Part shown: piece by piece, positions 58,974 through 64,000 of the stretch
Position numbering within the stretch: position 1 is the stretch's first letter
Layout of the letters: every line of letters starts with the position of its first letter
Assembly: GCA_011032825.1 (NCBI GenBank)
Contig: JAADJZ010000024.1
Coordinates: 372,001-436,000 of the forward strand
DNA: 64,000 nucleotides
Reading direction: 5' to 3'
Source of the DNA: Massariosphaeria phaeospora
Taxonomy: Eukaryota; Ascomycota; Dothideomycetes; Pleosporales
Translations under genes and position numbers: made by a program
Notes under the pieces: model-generated
Database searches by the model: none
Seen by the model: the letters and a program-made list of their open reading frames with translations, nothing else
Told to the model about the DNA's origin: nothing

Positions 58974-59204
58974 CACGTCGCTGAACCAGCCATTTATAGC
59001 CTGTCTCACGCTCCAGCTGGACAAGCGATCAGTGCCGTAGGTGATGCTAACCCACTTTCCCTGGATGTCGCCGGCATAAAGTACTCGGCGGCTAAGGTCT
59101 GAAGACCGTTTCGATGTTGTCATGGGAGGTCTGGAGCCTGAGCTCTATCGCCGAAAGACTAGGCGCATTACTTGTCGCTGAACTAGCCACTCATGGCCTG
59201 TTGG
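58974..59204. repeat. Two degenerate copies of a 28-bp unit about 200 bp apart
   Basis: The segments beginning near 58,976 and 59,176 share gtcgctgaac(c/t)agccac/at and (a/g)(t)agcctgt-like sequence with a few substitutions, mostly transitions. On the minus strand the first copy lies in a 62-codon ORF (GDIQGKWVSITYGTDRL; VRQAINGWFSDV), the second in a broken frame. They may be remains of a repeated coding unit or transposon. Confidence 0.45.
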
Positions 59205-59674
59205 TGTCGGTGGCTGCTCGAGCAACGACTCAAACTAGGCGTGTTGGGTCTCAGTAAGGGTTGTCATGTTGATAGCTGTGTGCAAAGAGGAATAGACAAA
59301 GCAAGAGACTAGTCAAGGCGCTACAAAGGATCTATTAGCTAGGTAACCCAGGCGGTAGGTAGCTAGTGAATACAAGTTACTAACATCAATATCTAATCCT
59401 GCAGCCTAGGCTGCTCTAACGACAGCTGCGCGTAAAGTCAAACTTACCGGTACATCTAAACGCTACAGAAGCTTTCAATGCCTTTAAGAGGCTTGGTCGC
59501 CGGTCCAAGCAGCCGTCAACATCAGGGCTGCTTGGGCTGCAGGATCGACAGTAGCAGTCACTCGAACCCTATGGGTGTCGTGTAGGAAGTAGATCTAAAC
59601 CCCGCCCTTGTCGACGGTAAAGGCTTGGTCCACCATGCGGGAATATGTCGTCCGTAAGAGGCCAGCGCGTGGTA

Positions 59675-60067
59675 GATCTAACTACTTTTGTGCAGTTCTT
59701 CCTATCGTCTTGCTACCCTACTAGTATCTCCTAGGGTTTCTGACTCCAATTCTTGTAGAGCTCCCCGGTGGCCATGCTGGTGCCAGAGGTTGTCACACTC
59801 ACTATAGACGGAGAGGAAGACGGCGGCGGAGGAAAGCGGCAGGAAGGAAGGCGGTGGAGAGGAAGGCGGCGGGGAGGAAGGTGGCGGCGGAATTTCAGAC
59901 TCCAATTCTTGTAGGGCTCCCCATTGGCTTGCTGGTGCCGGAGGTTGTCACACTCACTTGGCTCCATGCCCTTGAGTTTGCCAACAGCTTTATCCAGCAT
60001 ATTGAGGGTTGGCTCCTTTGCTTTCAGATCGGCGTCCTCTGCTCCGGCCCCTCAGCCGAAGTCATGT
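59675..60067 (-). pseudogene. Degraded duplicate of the terminal exon of the 7.2-8.6 kb gene
   Basis: On the minus strand this reads EDADLKAKEPTLNMLDKAVGKL and KGMEP, nearly identical to the last exon at 7180-7407 (LDEAVGKL, RRMEP). The match continues past that gene's stop into aactacttttg(c/t)gca sequence in the 3' flank. The similarity ends near 60,067, about where the other copy has TCATACCG. There is no upstream exon or start, so it is a fragment. It differs by loss of about 36 bp and by an insertion that doubled a 62-bp unit around a purine-rich tract. Confidence 0.75.
59742..59958. repeat. Duplicated 62-bp unit flanking a G/A-rich minisatellite
   Basis: Units at 59742-59803 and 59898-59958 are about 90% identical (gactccaattcttgta ... 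gttgtcacactcact). Between them are imperfect repeats of gg(a/c)ggaaggcggcgg type. A third, older copy of the unit is at 7182-7240 in the unknown gene. The minus-strand form begins with GTGAGTGTGACAACC, which resembles a splice donor. Confidence 0.75.
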
Positions 60068-61037
60068 AGTTGCAGTGTTGAAGCTCCCAACAACTCTGAA
60101 CTTCGCATTCGGTGCGCACTGCCTCGAGACGACTGAGGGGGGGAATGTTCTGGGGGCAGGAAGGTTACTGTGTATGATGAGGTGTCTATTGGGCGCAGCT
60201 ATCCTTAGATGTTAGGTCTGGGAACTCCAACAATTCGAAGTACAGTTTGTGATTTGTCTGCGGCACCAGGGTGACTGGGATGAAGGTGATGTTCGAGTAG
60301 TGCGGACGAGGTGAGGTTGAGGTGGCCCAAGCTGGGGCCGTTTCATTTGATAACTAATCAGCCGCAATGGCGTCACTGCGATCTCCCATCATGAGTTCAA
60401 TAATGCTCTCCAACCATACCCATCATCTCCCAAATCCTCGTCTTCCAACCCCAATCTCTCCAATTTGGCCCTCTCGCACTAGCCCCCAAGACCGCGGCAG
60501 GGTCCGGATGTGCTGACCGAACTCCACACTTCTCGGTAGACAACAGGAATGTCTCACCCCCAAACCCATTTCCTCCATTCTAGCACCTTCTAAGACCCGC
60601 TGATGCACCTATTTCCACATAGGTATTTGATGATCATATATCTCTTGATGATATATCTCTTGATGATAATTCTGATCTGCGCTATTATTGGAGCCGACAT
60701 AATCCTCTCGCGCGAATCTAACTCTTTGGTCTATCTACACCGTACTCATGATGCGTGAACCGCGATTACTATGCAAACCACTACTCCAGAATCGGCTAAC
60801 GTCGAGACAGGATTATCTGATCGTGGACGAATATAATGTCCGATTACTAACTTCACTGAGCTAGCCTTGCCACGTCGGGTAAGATGCTGCGGGAAGGATT
60901 TGATATGCATCGTGGCGCAAATAGCGAGGGGAGGTGTATAAGAGTCGGTGGATGTACTCCAAAGTGTTGTGGTTATTCAATCTCTTCCCTTCGAAATCAG
61001 TTGACTATTAGAAAGCAAGAAAAGCATCAAGTCGCAA

Positions 61038-62111
61038 TGGCAGGAGAACTCGTCCTCATTACCGGTAGTATGTATACTGCCCATCTGTTAGTTCTTTCAT
61101 TCACCTTACTAATGCTCCTCAGCAACCGGCTTCCTGGGCTACGCGGTCCTGCGCGCCGCCCTCGAGGCCGGTTACCGTGTGCGCGCCCCAATCCGCGACC
61201 TTTCCAAGGCCCAGGCCATTCTCTCCGCGCCCTCGATCAAAGCGCTCAACCCGGGCTCCGCTCTCGACTTTGTCGCCGTGCCTGACATGCTCGCACCAGG
61301 CGCGTACGACGAAGTCATCAAAGATGTAACCCTTGTGATCCATGTCGCGTCCCCGATACCATCGGCAGCCAAAGAAGGAGATGACTTGCACAAGGTTATT
61401 GTTGAGCCTGCCATCGCAGGAACTATGAACGTACTGAAATCGGCGAGCAAAGTCGGGACTGTGAAGCGTGTTGTGGTTACTTCCTCTGTTCTCGCAATTG
61501 CAAACTTTGCGGAGGTGATGGCTGGAACGGCGTCAAAGATTACCGAGTCCTCACGCGTGGAGTTCGTCCCGCCGCCGTATAGTGATGCTGGAGCGGCATA
61601 CGGCGCTAGCAAAGTGGGCGCGCTGAATGAAGCGGAGGCGTGGGTTGAGAAGGAGAAGCCTAGCTTTGATGTGGTTCACATCTGTCCCACTGTCATCTTT
61701 GGCGCCAACGAACTGGCGACAACCCCCGAGGCATGCTTCACAAGCACGAATTATTTGGTTCTGGTCCCCGCAGCCGGAAAGGATGCAGATGCCTTCGCTG
61801 GCGCTTCGATCCACCTTGACGATGTTGCTACGGCGCATGTCAAAGCGCTTGATCCCAAAGTTCCCGGCAATCAAGCATACATTACCAATTCTGAAGAGCC
61901 AGAGGGATCGAAGTTCGAGCAGATTATGGAGATTGTGGCGAGAGACTACAGCGATAAGGTCAAGGAGGGGGTATTGTCCAACAACGGCAAAATCGTCACC
62001 TTGAAAGCTATTGTCGATAGCAAGAAAAGCCAGGACGTTCTAGGTCTGAAGCCGAAGGGGTTCGAACAACAGGTGAAGAGCGTAATCGACCACTACCTGA
62101 GCTTGTTTTAA
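61038..62111 (+). CDS. NAD(P)-dependent reductase, extended SDR (dihydroflavonol/cinnamoyl reductase-like)
   Basis: Exons 61038-61068 and 61123-62111 encode 339 residues. The Rossmann start LVLITGTTGFLGYAVLRAAL spans the 54-nt intron and carries the GxxGxxG motif. HVASPIP, VVVTSSVLA, a YGASK catalytic Tyr-Lys pair (Y...K, with the Ser in TSSV), and HICPTVIFG follow in the usual order for extended SDRs of the DFR/CCR/ketoreductase group. Fungal members reduce carbonyls of many small molecules, often detoxification or secondary metabolism, so the substrate cannot be named. No biosynthetic cluster surrounds it. Residues around the adenine site (RAPIRDLSKA, with Arg near the second strand) favour NADPH. 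Confidence 0.88.
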
Positions 62112-64000
62112 GAAGAGAAGCGAGATGTAGAAAGAGTCGCATACGCGAAGATATGAGACAACGAGAAAATAGACTGCTTGCTAGACTAGATAAAGAATGA
62201 CAAGCGACTGATAGTAACGAAGTTGAATCGCACTTTCGGAATTGGTGCTGCAGCTCAGGTGTCTCGCTAGAAGGATGTTAGAAATTTCCTCAAGCAATTA
62301 CTTGTCCTCTGGACTCAACTATCTCGCGCGTCTGCACAATATGACTCAGCACTAACTTCTCACGGCAGAGGGCAGTTATTGCCAAGACCATTCACTTCAG
62401 TCTTCTCGTCTAGTTTTGGGATCCGTTGCGACGGCGTTGCGTTGCGGGGTCAGATGCGGCTAACGGGCTGTGAAGCTTCTGAGCTGTCTACGTGGCGCTG
62501 TATGCATCGGATGAGGTCATTGGTGGCGTCAGCAACGTGGATGACCTCAGGGTGCTTTCTGCTGTCATTTCTGGGGCTCGGGCTTGCTTTCGCAAGCTGT
62601 TGTTGAAGAGGAGTAAGATTTGCCAGATGCGAATAGCCTGCTTGCTTATCCGGAGGAAGTAATCAAATTTCGATATGCTGTGCTCGTTTGAGGGGAGCCG
62701 GTCATGCAGAAGAAGGACGGGGAAGGTTATACTGAATGCACCGAGGACGCAACGGCCTTTTCTGTTGTTGGTGGCGGCTCTGATATTGTTCGCGTGGTCG
62801 AAGCTCAGCAAATGAGCCTAAATGGTAGTTGAGTTCTGCCTCACATGGTGGAAGACTTGTCGTTAACTGCCCATATGAAGCGATGACTGTACAGGGTCCT
62901 CGTAGCGTATGTAGTCAGCCCAGTCCACCATGGAAGAGATTCGATATATGTACCTACCATGTAGGATAAAGGGAGGACTTGGGACCGAGAACTGAGAAGG
63001 TCCAACTGACCTGTGCGGAATTTTATCTAGTGTGGCTGGGAAATCCACTAGTACGTAGAGTTGAGAAGTGGATGTTCACCTTGCAGATTCTCCTCGAGGG
63101 TTATCATGGCAGTTTACACTAATATCGGTTGGAGCTTCTGCAATCGTGTTGGCGAGGTGCCTACGGAAGTGCTACTCTCGGGTATAGGCGTTCCGTGTAC
63201 CGACGATCCTGCGCGTTTGGCGGCACCTAGAGTAAAATGAGCTAGGCTTCAGCTATGACGAACGGTACCACGCACCTATTGATTCCCCCTTGCTATTCCT
63301 ATTCCCGCCATGGTGAACTTTCACACCAGCACGAGCCAGGCTTTGACCAGTACTCGGGATGGCGACGGGATATATTGACGACTGACCCCATCTTAACTGA
63401 ACGCCATTCTGGCCATAGAGAAATTGTAACGGTGGGTGAAGAGGGTCTAGTGTCTGCATGATGTTGCAAACTCTGTACTGAACAATGTATATGGATCATC
63501 TCTGAGATATCGAGGTCCAGACATGTTCGGTACGCTCGAGAAGATGGAACCGATCATCACACCCTGGAATACTGCAATTGTCTTGGTGATGTCTTGGGTG
63601 CGTGGATCTTCAATCTAAGAACGCATGGCTCGCGGGGTCGGTGTTAATAAGTTCCGACAGAAGATATGCCAACACAAGGCCTTCTCAGTTCGCAGTAGCT
63701 GCCATGGATGCGTTTTCGTAGCCAAGAAGACTCATCCATGCCCCGAGCTGATATCAGTATCCACGTAGATTGCGGTGCGGCTGTACGGAGAAGGCGGCTA
63801 AAGACCGGCTTTGGCCGAGAGACCTGTCGGTGGGACTATCAATTAGTATATCATACGATAGAAGTTGGAATGCTTTACCCCATCTTGCCATTGCTGTCGA
63901 AACCGGGCCATAGAGAAGTTTAGTTTTGCCAAGTTCAGAATATGAGGATTTGTGCGTGGTTCTGAATGCGCTCGGGCCACATCACACTGCAAGTGAAGAG
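62112..64000. other. Right end of window, no gene supported
   Basis: Short ORFs of 60-107 codons are scattered on both strands, with no recognisable product and no convincing splice-joined frame. No repeat, tRNA or transposon was recognised. A gene running in from beyond the right edge is possible but not visible. Confidence 0.4.

Larger units (their letters stand above)
57441..61037. other. Gene-poor region with repeats and relics
   Basis: No intact gene is supported in 3.6 kb. From 58,380 to 59,700 the sequence is rich in TA and CTAG-like words and broken frames, suggesting an old, mutated repeat. It includes an A-rich tract (about 58,857-58,895), an internal duplication near 58,975 and 59,175, and the relic of the exon from the gene at 7.2 kb (59,675-60,067). 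A short direct repeat of atatctcttgatgat lies near 60,635-60,665. The right end holds the promoter of the reductase gene. Confidence 0.5.

Noticed and set aside
59515..59580. tRNA-like B-box (minus strand GGGTTCGAG)
   Set aside because: No matching A-box, acceptor stem or anticodon arm could be folded around it.
61038..62111. Secondary-metabolite cluster around the SDR reductase
   Set aside because: No synthase, P450, transporter or regulator neighbours it inside the window; only the right flank beyond 64 kb is unseen.

Overview
The window is a 64 kb piece of nuclear chromosome from a filamentous ascomycete (Pezizomycotina, most likely a dothideomycete). The basis is the fungal gene set (SUR7 and PalI/Rim9 membrane proteins, ATG29, an RNAi-type RNA polymerase, several Pezizomycotina-only families) and the gene structure: many 45-80 nt introns with GT-AG ends and CTGAC/CTAAC-like branch sites. 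The class is inferred from protein resemblance only; no rRNA, tRNA, CRISPR or prokaryotic operon structure was found.

Layout. 0-6 kb: a cut-off ROGDI/Rav2 gene, a SUR7-family membrane protein, an SMP/PH lipid-transfer protein of the Nvj2/TEX2 type, and ADE1 (purine synthesis), the last two divergent from a 248 bp promoter. 7-12.8 kb: an unrecognised gene whose last exon has a degraded second copy near 59.7-60.1 kb, then ATG29 (autophagy) with a 10-nt microexon, then a 2 kb gap with a possible MITE. 12.8-23 kb: a low-complexity Pro/Ala/Lys protein, an ABHD12-like hydrolase, mitochondrial elongation factor G and a four-helix MARVEL-type membrane protein. 23-36 kb: a large conserved protein of unknown role, mitochondrial ribosomal protein uS8m, a proline-rich protein, a single-pass membrane protein with PY motifs and a PHO84-type phosphate transporter. 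36-47 kb: three minus-strand genes, ELP6 (Elongator), an RdRP with an N-terminal RRM-like region, and a 1087-residue coiled-coil protein. 48-57.5 kb: mitochondrial D-lactate dehydrogenase with two GC-AG introns, aspartate-semialdehyde dehydrogenase, ribosomal protein eS4 and PalI/Rim9. 57.5-61 kb: gene-poor, with relics and short repeats. 61-62 kb: an SDR-type NAD(P)-dependent reductase. The last 1.9 kb shows no gene.

Most genes are core and unrelated in pathway; there is no biosynthetic cluster or intact transposon. Themes that recur are mitochondrial translation and metabolism (mEF-G1, uS8m, DLD), membrane organisation (SUR7, PalI, MARVEL, SMP protein) and vacuole/autophagy (ROGDI of the RAVE complex, ATG29). 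Exon models were built by hand from splice signals, reading-frame continuity and family resemblance; each given model closes in frame. I did not find a convincing new multi-gene system. The most notable observations are the ATG29 microexon, the two GC-AG introns, and the duplicated terminal exon of the unknown gene at 7.2-8.6 kb.
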